Notes: generated from the letters alone by a model not told the origin. Shown: positions 1 through 10,702, counted from the stretch's first letter. The stretch: DNA of 64,000 nt from Vibrio sp. MedPE-SWchi (GCA_001874155.1 MPDB01000001.1:558001-622000), one strand, 5' to 3'. Made by a program: numbers and translations.

Positions 1-375
1 CCAGAGCAAAACATATACTTAGATTACGCGGGATTTAGAACCCTAGATTCTGTAATTAGAGCCAAAGAGATATTTGAGAGTGATGATTTCCTTATAATCA
101 CTCAACGCTTCCACTGTGAACGCGCACTTTTCATCGCTAAACATCACAATATCAATGCGCACTGTTTAGCCGTCTCTGGGCCTAAAAATCATTCTGGCTA
201 CAAGGTTCGATTAAGAGAAGTGTTTGCTCGTGCTAAAGCTGTACTCGATTTATACGTCATCAATACCCAGCCTAAATTCTTAGGGCCAAAAGAACCCATC
301 ATTAACGAAAGTGTGCTCGTTGGGCCTCCTGAAGAACAAGCCCCACTTGAAACTACCTCAGAGAATCAAGAGTAA
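1..375 (+). CDS. sanA: SanA/YdcF-type DUF218 protein, 3' end only
   Basis: The reading frame is open from the first base and stops at TAA 373-375, so only the last 124 residues are seen. The segment DYAGFRTLDSVIRAKEIF followed by ITQRFHCERALFIA is characteristic of the DUF218 family, specifically the SanA (vancomycin high-temperature exclusion) branch, an inner-membrane-anchored envelope-barrier protein. The N-terminal membrane anchor lies outside the window. The tail after about residue 100 is Pro/Glu-rich and probably disordered. It converges on the leftward diguanylate cyclase that ends at 411. The SanA assignment rests on recalled similarity; another DUF218 paralogue is the alternative. 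Confidence 0.8.
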   Translation, partial: PEQNIYLDYAGFRTLDSVIRAKEIFESDDFLIITQRFHCERALFIAKHHNINAHCLAVSGPKNHSGYKVRLREVFARAKAVLDLYVINTQPKFLGPKEPIINESVLVGPPEEQAPLETTSENQE

Positions 376-410
376 TCGACCTTCCCTCTCCCAATAACCA
401 TTGCTGAATA

Positions 411-1733
411 TTAGTCACAGGAAGGAACTTCTTGATCGCTTGCAAGTTCAACACGATTTCGTCCTAAATGTTTCGCCATGTACAAGGCTTCATCCGCGCG
501 AGCAATGGCTTCGGTTGATCGCTCATTCGTCAGCAAAGCAACGCCAATACTACAAGTCAGCGGATCGCCATGAACCCAAATATGGTTTTCAACACAGTGG
601 CGAATAAGTTCTGCAAGCTCGACGGCTTCGTCAGACTCCATCGATGAACAAAAAACAATAAACTCCTCGCCTCCCCAGCGAACGAGTCGGTGTTCTTGTC
701 GAATCACACTAAAAATAACCATGACGAATTCACGTAAAATATCATCGCCAATATTGTGACCATATTGGTCATTTACAAATTTGAAGTAATCGATATCCAT
801 ATACAGAATAGCTACAGAGTTTGGTTCGCTTACACATTTATCCGATTGAACCTTAAGCCAATCTCTAATAGCATGACGATTCATTGCCCCTGTTAGAGCA
901 TCCCTGTGGGCAAGCTCTGCATACTGAAAATTCTGCGCGCGTAAGTTTCGGTTTATATTCCGAAGGTGTTCTTGCCTTGCCGCAGACTGGCTTATTAAGC
1001 GTCTATTGCGTCGTATTTCCCCAAGCAATAAAACACTCCCGCCAAATACCCACATGAAAAGCAAAGACATGAATAACGTTTCACTTGGTATGTACTCGCC
1101 AACCAGAGAAACCTCTTTAATCTCCATTCGGTAATGACCGATACCAGCGCCAGAACCCGTTGCAAACTCAATTTTGTTCACATTTGAAAACTCTGGGGCG
1201 GAATGCTCGATCGGTACATTGTTATCCACTAGCCACCAAGTCATGACTTGCAAGCTATAGAGAGGGATCTCTAATAATCCTTGCCCTTGAGCCGGTGAAT
1301 ATTCTATCCCGTTATATTTATGGGTGTACTCGTCATCAACATCCGAATAAATGGGATTGAAATTGCGCATATAAAAGCGCATTTTCGGATGAGAATGGTC
1401 TTGAAGGTTGACTAAATCCACATCTAGCCGAACGGTATGATAGGACGAGAGATCGAGGCCCTTATCTTGTTCATCATGAAGATGAATAGAGACACCACAA
1501 TAAGGCCAAGGATAGTCGCTTTTCGTCAGTTCACAGCTCAATATTGCAGCCGTCCCTTCAATAGAGATTTCAGCGGTGGAAGTGCCATTATTCGCGGAGT
1601 CACTGGTCGCATAAAAGGTATATAAGCTAGGCGGAATTAACCTAACTCTGCCATCCCCATACCATCGGTACAGCTGAACGGTCATTATGGTAATCGCTAC
1701 CATGAAAAGTACAGATTTATGTATAAACTTCAT
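411..1733 (-). CDS. Membrane-anchored diguanylate cyclase (GGEEF)
   Basis: 440 residues. An N-terminal membrane segment (about 5-25) is followed by a periplasmic domain of about 185 residues rich in beta-strand pattern and aromatic residues, a second membrane segment (about 218-240), a short coiled linker and a GGDEF domain (about 272-432). The active-site motif is GGEEF at 354-358 and the metal/substrate region YMDIDYFKFVND is intact, so c-di-GMP synthesis is likely. The usual RxxD inhibitory site just before the motif reads RQEH, so product inhibition at that site is probably lost. The periplasmic domain recalls CIA30/carbohydrate-binding beta-sandwich folds, but this is only an impression. 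It stands alone, convergent with the SanA gene; its ligand is unknown. Confidence 0.9.
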   Translation of the reverse strand: MKFIHKSVLFMVAITIMTVQLYRWYGDGRVRLIPPSLYTFYATSDSANNGTSTAEISIEGTAAILSCELTKSDYPWPYCGVSIHLHDEQDKGLDLSSYHTVRLDVDLVNLQDHSHPKMRFYMRNFNPIYSDVDDEYTHKYNGIEYSPAQGQGLLEIPLYSLQVMTWWLVDNNVPIEHSAPEFSNVNKIEFATGSGAGIGHYRMEIKEVSLVGEYIPSETLFMSLLFMWVFGGSVLLLGEIRRNRRLISQSAARQEHLRNINRNLRAQNFQYAELAHRDALTGAMNRHAIRDWLKVQSDKCVSEPNSVAILYMDIDYFKFVNDQYGHNIGDDILREFVMVIFSVIRQEHRLVRWGGEEFIVFCSSMESDEAVELAELIRHCVENHIWVHGDPLTCSIGVALLTNERSTEAIARADEALYMAKHLGRNRVELASDQEVPSCD

Positions 1734-2025
1734 ACCGTCGTGCTGACTCCACAGCCAAGTAAGCTAAAACATGATTCTTACGATGTCGAAACAGAGTGTG
1801 TTGTTCACTGCATGCAATACTTCCGCAAACCAGATAGAAATGCCACATTGGTGCAATAAAACCGGAATATAAGTGACAAATTGCTTATCTATTTACGAGA
1901 GGTGTCACAATTTAAACTATGCAACAAGTAATACAAGTATAATCTACTATTGATATTTCACATTTTATTTAGCGGCTCGATGTTTGCTAAACTGGCACTA
2001 CATTCTAAAAACAACGAGCAAAGTC

Positions 2026-2850
2026 ATGTCATTAACAATACAAGGCACATTAAAGAAGATGACCGCCTCTCTTGATGGGAAAGTGAGCTATCAGTTACCC
2101 GTCGGCAGCGATTCTATCGATCTTAACCCTCTGATTGGTAAACCAATCACTCTCACACACACTGGCAATATTTTTTGTAGTTCATGCGGCAAGAAAACCA
2201 AAAAAAGCTATTCACAAGGCCACTGCTTTGTATGCATGAAGAAATTGGCGAGCTGCGATATGTGCATCATGAAACCTGAGACGTGTCACTATGACCAAGG
2301 AACGTGCCGCGAGCCGCAGTGGGGCGAAGAAAACTGCATGGTCGATCACTTTGTTTATCTCTCGAACACGTCTAGCATGAAAGTTGGCATTACTCGCCAT
2401 ACCCAGATTCCGACGCGTTGGATTGATCAAGGCGCGACACAAGGCCTGCCAATATTTAAGGTGAAGACTCGACAAATCTCTGGCTTGATTGAAGTAGAAC
2501 TAGCAAAACACATCGCTGATAAAACAAACTGGAGAACATTGCTAAAGCAAGACGGCGAAGATCTTCCTTTAGAACAGCGTTTTGCTGAGCTTCTTCCTCT
2601 TGTACAAGACAAAATTGACGAGATAAAGCAACAGTTTGGCGATGACGCCATCCAGATTTTAGACGAAAGCATCACACCTCTTGAATTTCCAGTGACCCAA
2701 CACCCAACTAAAATTGTTTCTCATAACTTTGATAAAAACCCTGAAGTGACCGGTGTGATTCAAGGGATCAAAGGACAATATTTGATCCTCGACACAGGGG
2801 TTATCAACATTCGAAAATTCACCTCTTATGAAGTGGAAGTAAAAGCGTAG
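2026..2850 (+). CDS. DUF2797 family protein with zinc-ribbon cysteines
   Basis: 274 residues from ATG 2026; the frame is open upstream to a TTG at 1984, but MSLTIQGTLKKM is the natural family N-terminus and no good ribosome site precedes the TTG. Residues about 45-90 hold a dense Cys set (CSSCGKK, CFVCMKK, CDMCIMKPETC), which should bind zinc. The following part, VYLSNTSSMKVGITR, resembles GIY-YIG-like beta strands seen in DUF2797 proteins. Function is unknown. No operon partner: trxB starts 244 bases downstream with its own leader. Confidence 0.8.
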   Translation: MSLTIQGTLKKMTASLDGKVSYQLPVGSDSIDLNPLIGKPITLTHTGNIFCSSCGKKTKKSYSQGHCFVCMKKLASCDMCIMKPETCHYDQGTCREPQWGEENCMVDHFVYLSNTSSMKVGITRHTQIPTRWIDQGATQGLPIFKVKTRQISGLIEVELAKHIADKTNWRTLLKQDGEDLPLEQRFAELLPLVQDKIDEIKQQFGDDAIQILDESITPLEFPVTQHPTKIVSHNFDKNPEVTGVIQGIKGQYLILDTGVINIRKFTSYEVEVKA

Positions 2851-3001
2851 CCCCCCTTGCCTCTTCCGAATTCTTTGGGAGAGGCAGTACCCCTACTCAT
2901 TCAGAAACGCCATCACTTGTGCTTTTTCATTCACGGAATATCACGTTGTCGATAATTAAGCGCTCTGACTGAATTATTCGTTCTAACCTATTCCCTTTTA
3001 A

Positions 3002-4057
<1,056 letters not shown>

Positions 4058-4090
4058 TTGTTAATCTTGATATTAAATGTAAAACACTGA

Positions 4091-4123
4091 AGCCCAAAGG
4101 TATGCCCTTTGGGCTTTCTTTTG
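4091..4123 (+). terminator. trxB rho-independent terminator
   Basis: Near-perfect hairpin AGCCCAAAGG / CCCTTTGGGCT with a four-base loop followed by a T-rich run, 33 bases after the trxB stop. Confidence 0.9.
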
Positions 4124-4143
4124 TATAATGGCGCCTCAAAATT

Positions 4144-4162
4144 CATAATAATTATCATTAAG
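4144..4162. promoter_or_regulatory. Fur-box-like sequence before cydD
   Basis: CATAATAATTATCATTAAG agrees with the classical 19-base Fur consensus at 14 positions and lies 8 bases before the cydD start, where it would cover the promoter or ribosome site. It is AT-rich and could be chance; cydDC is not a textbook Fur target. No other promoter element is clear. Confidence 0.3.
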
Positions 4163-4169
4163 TTTTCAA

Positions 4170-5957
4170 ATGGATAAGAAAAAACAGCGCAGCTTGAATA
4201 AATGGCTCAAACAGCAAAGTAAACTAGCAAAGCGCTGGTTAATGATAACTGTTGGTCTAGGCGTTCTTTCAAGTGTGTTTTTGTTGGCTCAAGCGGCTCT
4301 ACTTGCCTCAATTCTCAGCCAGCTCATCATAGAACAAGTCGATAAAAGTGAACTTATTCCCTACTTTGCCGCTCTCGCTGCCACCATTGCCGTTCGTGCC
4401 GCGTGTGCTTGGGGACGCGAGGTGTCAGGGTTTCGTTGTGGTGAGCAAATTCGCGTCTACATTCGTCAGCTCATCCTAGATAAACTTCGTGAATTAGGGC
4501 CAGCCTATATCAAAGGAAAACCCGCAGGAGCCTGGGCAACACTGTTACTCGAACAAGTCGAAGATATGCAAGACTTCTTCTCTCGCTATCTTCCACAGAT
4601 GTCGTTATCGGTATTGGTTCCGTTCGTAATTCTCATTGTCGTCTTCCCAATCAACTGGGCTGCCGGGCTGATCTTCCTCATTACCGCGCCGCTCGTTCCG
4701 TTGTTTATGGCGATGGTTGGAATGAAAGCGGCCGATGCAAATAGAAAAAACTTTAAGGCGATGCAGCGCTTATCCGGTCATTTCTATGACCGTTTACAAG
4801 CCATGACAACCATTCGCCTGTTTGATCGTACTGAAGCAGAAACAGAGGTTTTAAAAGGCGCGTCGGAAGTCTTTAGGGTTCGTACTATGGACGTTCTAAA
4901 AATCGCATTTCTTTCGTCTGCGGTTTTGGAGTTCTTCACTTCCATTTCGATCGCCATCACTGCCGTTTACTTTGGTTTTAGCTTCATTGGTGAATTGAAT
5001 TTCGGTCACTATGGTGTCGGCGTTACCCTGTTTGCCGGCCTATTTATATTGATTCTAGCGCCTGAATTTTACCAACCACTTCGAGATCTCGGCACGTTTT
5101 ATCACGCCAAACAACAAGCTGTGGGAGCAGCAGAAAGCATCGTTGAATTTTTGGACACCGACATCAGCCAAGTCCAAACCGGGGACACCGCAATTCATAA
5201 AGGCGACAGCATCTCAATCTGTGCAAAAGACTTAGAGATCCTCAGCCCGGAAGGTACAAAGCTGGTTGGCCCAATTTCCTTCACGATTGGCTCAGCAACA
5301 AGTACTGCACTGGTCGGTCAAAGCGGTGCCGGTAAAACAACCTTCGTCAACGCTATTCTAGGTTTTATGCCCTATCAAGGCAGCCTCAAAATCAATGGCA
5401 CAGAATTAAACCAGATTGATCATTCGAGTTGGAGAGAGTGCGTCAGTTGGGTTGGGCAGAATCCATTACTTCTTCACGGTAGCATTCGCGATAATATTGC
5501 ACTGGGTAATGAAGACGCATCTGAACAACTGCTTAATCAGATATTGGAAGACTCATACGCGGCTGAATTCGTGAATGAACACGGGTTAGACTATTTGATT
5601 TCTGATCGCTCTGGTGGCTTATCTGTCGGTCAAGCACAACGTATCGCTCTTGCTCGAGCGATGCTACAGCAAGGGCAATTTTGGCTTCTCGATGAGCCAA
5701 CCGCTAGCCTTGACGCTCGTAGCGAGCAACTCGTAAATCAAGGTTTAGCTAGCCAAATTAAAGACAAAACAACGCTTATGGTGACTCACCAACTTGAACC
5801 GCTCAAGAACATTGACCAAATTCTCGTGATGAAAGATGGGCAGATCGTCGAAAGCGGCAACTACCAAGAGTTGGCCAATAAAAATGGGCTTTTCCAGAAT
5901 ATGCTGGCTTCAAATGCGACACTCAGCCAATCGAATAAGGGGAATTTAGATGCGTGA
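4170..5957 (+). CDS. cydD: Heterodimeric ABC exporter subunit CydD
   Basis: 595 residues. First half of the CydDC transporter, which exports glutathione/cysteine to the periplasm and is needed for assembly of cytochrome bd and c-type cytochromes. Six membrane segments occupy about residues 20-315; the ATPase domain follows with Walker A GQSGAGKTT (383-391), signature LSVGQAQR and Walker B FWLLDEPTASLD. Its stop overlaps the cydC start by 8 bases, so the two are translationally coupled. Start ATG 4170 directly follows the AT-rich leader. Family length is normal. Confidence 0.96.
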   Translation: MDKKKQRSLNKWLKQQSKLAKRWLMITVGLGVLSSVFLLAQAALLASILSQLIIEQVDKSELIPYFAALAATIAVRAACAWGREVSGFRCGEQIRVYIRQLILDKLRELGPAYIKGKPAGAWATLLLEQVEDMQDFFSRYLPQMSLSVLVPFVILIVVFPINWAAGLIFLITAPLVPLFMAMVGMKAADANRKNFKAMQRLSGHFYDRLQAMTTIRLFDRTEAETEVLKGASEVFRVRTMDVLKIAFLSSAVLEFFTSISIAITAVYFGFSFIGELNFGHYGVGVTLFAGLFILILAPEFYQPLRDLGTFYHAKQQAVGAAESIVEFLDTDISQVQTGDTAIHKGDSISICAKDLEILSPEGTKLVGPISFTIGSATSTALVGQSGAGKTTFVNAILGFMPYQGSLKINGTELNQIDHSSWRECVSWVGQNPLLLHGSIRDNIALGNEDASEQLLNQILEDSYAAEFVNEHGLDYLISDRSGGLSVGQAQRIALARAMLQQGQFWLLDEPTASLDARSEQLVNQGLASQIKDKTTLMVTHQLEPLKNIDQILVMKDGQIVESGNYQELANKNGLFQNMLASNATLSQSNKGNLDA

Positions 5958-7671
5958 TTTACTCCCTTACCTAAGACTTTATAAAAAGCATTGGTTTGGC
6001 CTTTCACTTGGCATGGTGTTGGCCTTTGCTACGCTATTCGCATCGATTGGGCTTTTAACACTGTCAGGCTGGTTCTTGTCTGCCGCAGCGGTCGCTGGTT
6101 TAACCATCGCTCGTGAAACCTTTAATTACATGCTACCGGGCGCCTTTGTTCGTGGGTTTGCAATGGCCCGTACCGCTGGTCGATGGGGAGAGAGAGTCGT
6201 AAGCCACAATGCGACGTTTAAACTTCTCACTGATCTTCGTATCTTCTTCTTCAAAAAGCTCGCGCCACTGATTCCTGGTCAAGTGTCAAACCTGAGAGAT
6301 GCCGACTTATTGAACCGCTTAGTGGCCGATGTGGATGCGATGGACCACGTATACCTGCGTTTACTGAGCCCAATCGTGGTGAGCTTTTTTGGCATTGTCT
6401 CCCTTACGGTTTTCTTAAGCTGGTTTGATCTCACACTGGGGCTGACGCTAGGTTCTATACTAATGTCACTGCTCATCATCTGGCCAATCGTGTTCTATAA
6501 GCTGGGCAAGCATAACGGGCACCAGCTGACTGAAAACAAATCCAACTTCAGAATTGCCACCCTTGATTGGATAGAAGGCTATAGCGAATTAACGCTATTT
6601 GGCGCAGAAGAAACCTATCGCAATGCAATCATCGAAACGCAAAACAAGCTCCTCAATAATCAATTTATCAATGCGCACTACACTGGCCTAGCGCAAGCAT
6701 TACTTATGCTGGCTAATGGATGGACGTTGGTCGTTATTATCTGGTTAGCTGCAGACGGTGTCGGTGGTAACCCACCAGGCCCAATGATAGCCCTTGTTGC
6801 ATTTGCAACCATGGCAAGCTTTGAACTGCTCATGCCAATTGCTGGTGCTTTCCAATACCTAGGGCAAACGCTGACATCGGCTCGAAGGCTCAATGAAGTG
6901 ACATTAGCAACGCCTGACGTCATCTTTAATGAAAGTCCTACAAGTAATGTTGATTCACACGCCATCGATTTCAAAGGCGTGAGCTTCCACTACCCTGATA
7001 GCAATCAAGCCGTTCTCAAGTCTGTCGACCTGCGCGTAGAGCATAATGAGCGTATCGCGATTGTTGGTCAAACGGGCTCAGGAAAATCAACGCTGCTTCA
7101 GTTACTTAATCGATATTGGGATCCTCAACAAGGCACCATTTCTATTGGCGGAAAAATATTGACCGGATGGAATGAGAGTCAGTTACGTGCCTCTATTTCG
7201 GTGGTTAGCCAAAGAGTCGATGTTCTGAATGGTACATTGAGAGATAATCTGCTCATGGCCAAACCGAACGCTGATGATGAAGAGCTTTCCAACACTCTCA
7301 TCGATGTGGGATTGGACAAGTTGCTCGAAGAGTTGGGCTTGGATACCTGGTTAGGTGACGGAGGCAGACAGCTGTCGGGTGGTGAAAAACGCCGTATCGG
7401 TATTGCCCGTGCACTGTTACACAATGCGCCAATCTTGTTGCTCGATGAGCCGACAGAAGGCTTAGACAAGAAAACAGAACAGCAAATAATAGATCTGCTC
7501 GAAAAGCACTCTATCGATAAGACCGTCTTGTTTGTTACGCATCGATTGGTGAACCTTCACAAGATGGATAAAGTGTGTTTGATAGAACAAGGCGAGATTG
7601 TTGAATTAGGCAGCCATGAGGCTCTACTGGAGAAACAAGGGCGCTATTACCAATTAACGCAAACCTTGTAG
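5950..7671 (+). CDS. cydC: Heterodimeric ABC exporter subunit CydC
   Basis: 573 residues. Partner of CydD in the inner membrane. Six N-terminal membrane segments, then the nucleotide-binding domain with Walker A GQTGSGKSTLL (from 373), signature LSGGEKRR and Walker B ILLLDEPTEGLD. The start overlaps the cydD stop, so subunits should be made in equal amounts. The gene ends before a strong bidirectional hairpin shared with rluB on the opposite strand. Confidence 0.96.
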   Translation: MRDLLPYLRLYKKHWFGLSLGMVLAFATLFASIGLLTLSGWFLSAAAVAGLTIARETFNYMLPGAFVRGFAMARTAGRWGERVVSHNATFKLLTDLRIFFFKKLAPLIPGQVSNLRDADLLNRLVADVDAMDHVYLRLLSPIVVSFFGIVSLTVFLSWFDLTLGLTLGSILMSLLIIWPIVFYKLGKHNGHQLTENKSNFRIATLDWIEGYSELTLFGAEETYRNAIIETQNKLLNNQFINAHYTGLAQALLMLANGWTLVVIIWLAADGVGGNPPGPMIALVAFATMASFELLMPIAGAFQYLGQTLTSARRLNEVTLATPDVIFNESPTSNVDSHAIDFKGVSFHYPDSNQAVLKSVDLRVEHNERIAIVGQTGSGKSTLLQLLNRYWDPQQGTISIGGKILTGWNESQLRASISVVSQRVDVLNGTLRDNLLMAKPNADDEELSNTLIDVGLDKLLEELGLDTWLGDGGRQLSGGEKRRIGIARALLHNAPILLLDEPTEGLDKKTEQQIIDLLEKHSIDKTVLFVTHRLVNLHKMDKVCLIEQGEIVELGSHEALLEKQGRYYQLTQTL

Positions 7672-7791
7672 TCACTGTTCATGACTAATTCAGTGGGTAA
7701 AAACCTTCTTTACTCACTGAATGAATGCGACCCCAGCTAAATACTTTCAATTTATCCTTACTTAAAAAACGCATTCATAGAGCGTAAAAAC

Positions 7792-7825
7792 AAAAAAAGC
7801 TGATAGTAAACCTATCAGCTTTTTA
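7792..7825. terminator. Bidirectional terminator between cydC and rluB
   Basis: Long stem AAAAAGCTGATAG / CTATCAGCTTTTT with a five-base loop. A-tract on the left and T-tract on the right let it serve both cydC (rightward) and rluB (leftward). Confidence 0.9.
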
Positions 7826-7861
7826 CGTATTAGACGTGAGTCTTTAGAGAATATAGCTCAA

Positions 7862-8809
7862 CTAGCGGCGGTTCTTGCTACGAGCACCTGGTTCGCCTGC
7901 AGACTTCTTCGTCGGTTTTTTGCTACGAGAAGGGTTATTGCTGCGACCTTTCGGGGTGCTAACACGCTCTTCGTGACGCTTAACCGCACGACGAATCTTT
8001 TGGCTACGAGAACGTTCACGCTTGCGAGATGTATTGTCTTTTGATTCATCCAGCATGGTGTTTTTCTCTGGAGCAAGTTCGACTAACTCGCGAAGGTAGT
8101 TCACTTCCTTCAAATCAAGTTCAGTCCAACCGCCACGTGGCAATTTTTTGTCTAGATAAATATCACCATAGCGAACACGCTTAAGACGGCTAACAGTTGT
8201 GTCTTGAGATTCCCACAAACGACGAACTTCACGGTTACGACCTTCATTAATCGCAACATAGAAAGTGTGGTTCATGCCTTCGCCGCCAGCGTACACAACG
8301 TCTTCAAAGCGAGCCATGCCATCTTCTAGCTTAACGCCACGAACTAGGTTCTTTACTTTGTCTTCGGTGACTTCACCGAACACGCGAACCAAATACTCAC
8401 GCTCAACTTGACGGCTTGGGTGCATCAAGCGATTCGCTAACTCACCATCCGTCGTAAACAGAAGTAAACCAGAGGTGTTAGCATCAAGACGGCCTACAGA
8501 GATCCAACGAGAGCCACGGATTTTAGGTAGTCGATCAAAAACCGTACGGCGACCTTCAGGATCATGTCGGGTACACAGCTCACCTTCAGGTTTGTAGTAA
8601 GCAAGTACTCGACAAACTACTTCCTCAGAAACTTTAGCGGAAACACTGTGACCATCAATACGAATGATGGCACTTTCATCTTCTAGACGTTCGCCCAGTT
8701 TCGCCACCACCCCGTTAACACTTACACGACCGGATTTGATTAAAGTTTCAAGTTCACGACGTGAGCCATGGCCTGCACGTGCTAAAACCTTCTGTAGTTT
8801 TTCGCTCAT
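7862..8809 (-). CDS. rluB: 23S rRNA pseudouridine synthase RluB
   Basis: 315 residues. Makes the pseudouridine near position 2605 of 23S rRNA. An N-terminal S4 RNA-binding domain (about 1-60, [15 protein letters not shown]) precedes the RsuA-type catalytic domain with the catalytic Asp109 in [10 protein letters not shown]. Residues after about 255 form a very basic Arg/Lys/Ser-rich tail, common in RluB proteins and probably RNA-contacting. A gap of 108 bases separates it from the upstream yciO-family gene; the two may share a transcript. The rluB/yciO/rnm/trp arrangement is the one seen in E. coli and other gamma-proteobacteria. Confidence 0.95.
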   Translation of the reverse strand: MSEKLQKVLARAGHGSRRELETLIKSGRVSVNGVVAKLGERLEDESAIIRIDGHSVSAKVSEEVVCRVLAYYKPEGELCTRHDPEGRRTVFDRLPKIRGSRWISVGRLDANTSGLLLFTTDGELANRLMHPSRQVEREYLVRVFGEVTEDKVKNLVRGVKLEDGMARFEDVVYAGGEGMNHTFYVAINEGRNREVRRLWESQDTTVSRLKRVRYGDIYLDKKLPRGGWTELDLKEVNYLRELVELAPEKNTMLDESKDNTSRKRERSRSQKIRRAVKRHEERVSTPKGRSNNPSRSKKPTKKSAGEPGARSKNRR

Positions 8810-8917
8810 TTATTTACCTAGTAGTTGTCGTCTTCACAGACGTCGAAAGAGAATAGCGACCAAAAATCGCGGGCGCGTATTATGTCAAAACATTCACCAA
8901 AAAGCATTACTTTTCGA

Positions 8918-9538
8918 TTATTCAAACGGTGAAGGATCACCTGACCCTACACGGGCGACCACTGCATCATCGTCGCTAAAGTCAATAACGGTTGTTGGCT
9001 GCTCACCCAAATACCCACCGTTCAGTATGCAGTCAACCGCGTGCTCGAGTTGATCGCGTATTTCATCTGGGTCCGATTCCGTATGATCGTTGCCAGGCAG
9101 AATAAGGGACGTCGACATCAACGGTTCACCCAACGCTTCAAGTAAATCTAACGCAATCGTATTATCAGGGATACGGATACCAATGGTCTTACGTTTTGCA
9201 TTCATCAAACGACGAGGGACTTCTTTTGTCCCTTTAAAGATGAACGTATATGGACCTGGCGTGTTGCTTTTCAGCAATCGAAAAGCAGTATTGTCAACTC
9301 GAGCATAAAGCGCGATTTCAGATAAATCACGGCATAATAGGGTAAAGTTGTGCTTGCTGTCTAAGCGACGAATCTGACAAATACGGTCTAAAGCCTGCTT
9401 ATTTTCTAGCTGACAACCCAGTGCGTAACCTGAATCTGTCGGGTAAATAATAACGCCGCCATTACGAATAATGGCAACAGCCTGATTGATCAAGCGAGCC
9501 TGAGGATTGTCAGGGTGTAAATAAAAAAACTGGCTCAT
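8918..9538 (-). CDS. yciO: YciO, Sua5/YrdC-like domain protein
   Basis: 206 residues. Belongs to the Sua5/YciO/YrdC family whose best-known members make threonylcarbamoyl-AMP for tRNA t6A; the YciO branch is a paralogue with unsettled physiological role. Seen: YPTDSGYALGCQL near residue 34 and the KxxTIGIRIPD strand near 117, both family hallmarks. No C-terminal Sua5 domain, as expected for YciO. Leftward, 47 bases downstream of rnm and probably cotranscribed with it. Confidence 0.9.
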   Translation of the reverse strand: MSQFFYLHPDNPQARLINQAVAIIRNGGVIIYPTDSGYALGCQLENKQALDRICQIRRLDSKHNFTLLCRDLSEIALYARVDNTAFRLLKSNTPGPYTFIFKGTKEVPRRLMNAKRKTIGIRIPDNTIALDLLEALGEPLMSTSLILPGNDHTESDPDEIRDQLEHAVDCILNGGYLGEQPTTVIDFSDDDAVVARVGSGDPSPFE

Positions 9539-9585
9539 GGTAATTCCTCTTTATCGAGTCTCTCGACTCTATAGTGTTTTAGAGA

Positions 9586-10461
9586 TTATAGGGTTGGTTC
9601 ATCATCTTGTGTCACCGATGTCGATGAGATAATAGTCCAATCTTTCCATACTGGCTCGACGCCCGAAGGCAGCCATAGATTTCTACCTAACTCCGTCCAA
9701 GGAGAGGGATAGTGAAAATCGCTGCCTTGCGAAGCTAATAGTTTGTATTGTATCGCATAATCTGCAAGTGTGCGTCTTTCTTGTTGAGCTTGTTGAGGCA
9801 AAGCAACTTCCATTGCGTCTCCCCCTGCCTCACTAAAAGCAACGAGTAAACGTTTTATCCATTTAGCGGTTAAGTTGTAACGACCAGGATGCGCAAGTAC
9901 AGCAGTGCCTCCCGCATGATGAATGGCATCAACAGCGTCTTTCATTGAGCACCAATTTGGTGGTACATACCCAGGGTTATTGCGAGTTAGGTATTTTTTA
10001 AATACTTGCTGCATTGTTTTTGCGTAACCATTATCCACCAGCCACTTCGCGAAATGTGCCCGAGTAATAGGGGCGTCTCCCGCGATGGCTTGAACCTCTT
10101 CAAAGACACCCTCTCGCGTCGCCTTCTGCAAACGTTGAGCAATCAACTGCGCTCTTCCGTGACGATGTAACTTTTGTTGTTCAATAAGCGCAGTAACCGC
10201 GGTGTCGTGTTGATCGATATTCAAACCGACAATATGAATGTCTTTGTTCTGCCATACCGTCGAAAACTCAATGCCACTAATAAGTTGGATGGGCAATTCA
10301 TTCTGTTTGATGTGCTGCTGAGCTGGAGCTATGCCGTCAATTGTATCGTGATCAGTAATAGCCATGACTTTGACATCAAAGCTAACCGCTCTATCTATCA
10401 AGTCTTGAGGGCTCAAACGTCCATCAGATGCTGTCGTGTGACTATGTAGATCAATTTTCAT
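9586..10461 (-). CDS. rnm: PHP-domain 5'-3' exoribonuclease (RNase AM / YciV)
   Basis: 291 residues. PHP phosphoesterase; the E. coli homologue removes 5' ends of small RNAs and rRNAs and also acts on 3',5'-bisphosphate nucleotides. Metal-binding His residues appear in [11 protein letters not shown] (H6, H8), in the ITDHDTIDG segment, in AVLAHPGRY and near the C-terminus in GSDFHYP. Divergent from the trp promoter; its start lies only 19 bases from the trp -35 element, so its own promoter must overlap the trp control region. Confidence 0.92.
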   Translation of the reverse strand: MKIDLHSHTTASDGRLSPQDLIDRAVSFDVKVMAITDHDTIDGIAPAQQHIKQNELPIQLISGIEFSTVWQNKDIHIVGLNIDQHDTAVTALIEQQKLHRHGRAQLIAQRLQKATREGVFEEVQAIAGDAPITRAHFAKWLVDNGYAKTMQQVFKKYLTRNNPGYVPPNWCSMKDAVDAIHHAGGTAVLAHPGRYNLTAKWIKRLLVAFSEAGGDAMEVALPQQAQQERRTLADYAIQYKLLASQGSDFHYPSPWTELGRNLWLPSGVEPVWKDWTIISSTSVTQDDEPTL

Positions 10462-10479
10462 ATTTTTTATTCATTTTGT

Positions 10480-10513
10480 TTGACTTTCTTTCACTGAACT
10501 AGTTAACTAGTAC
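10480..10513 (+). promoter_or_regulatory. trp promoter and TrpR operator
   Basis: TTGACT at 10480-10485 and TTAACT at 10503-10508 with 17-base spacing form a sigma-70 promoter. Overlapping the -10 is GAACTAGTTAACTAGTAC (10496-10513), an essentially exact copy of the E. coli TrpR operator palindrome. Repression by tryptophan-bound TrpR is therefore expected. Confidence 0.95.
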
Positions 10514-10544
10514 ACAAATGCAAGCACGTTTATTAAGGCTCACT

Positions 10545-10649
10545 ATGTTACAAGAATTAAACCAACTGAATAAAGCGAAAGTTTCTGCTGTTAGCAGTGA
10601 ACTGCGTTGGTGGCGTACTTGGACATGTTCTGAGTGGGTAACCGTGTAA
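10545..10649 (+). CDS. trpL: trp operon leader peptide
   Basis: 34 residues, MLQELNQLNKAKVSA at the start, with four Trp codons: two adjacent (22 and 23) and two more at 26 and 31. TAAGG precedes ATG 10545; an in-frame ATG at 10518 lies inside the presumed transcript start region and is less likely. Ribosome stalling at the Trp codons when charged tRNA-Trp is low would favour the antiterminator and let transcription pass the hairpin at 10675. This is the classical attenuation arrangement. Confidence 0.93.
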   Translation: MLQELNQLNKAKVSAVSSELRWWRTWTCSEWVTV

Positions 10650-10674
10650 CAAAGCAAGCCAGATTGTTTCACTA

Positions 10675-10702
10675 AGCCCGCTAAATTAGCGGGCTTTTTT
10701 AT
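10675..10702 (+). terminator. trp attenuator terminator
   Basis: AGCCCGCTAAATTAGCGGGCT hairpin followed by a run of T residues, 26 bases after the leader peptide stop. It ends transcription in the leader when tryptophan is plentiful. Confidence 0.95.

Noticed and set aside
8664..9053. 129-codon rightward frame spanning rluB and yciO
   Set aside because: Antisense to two conserved genes; no ribosome site.
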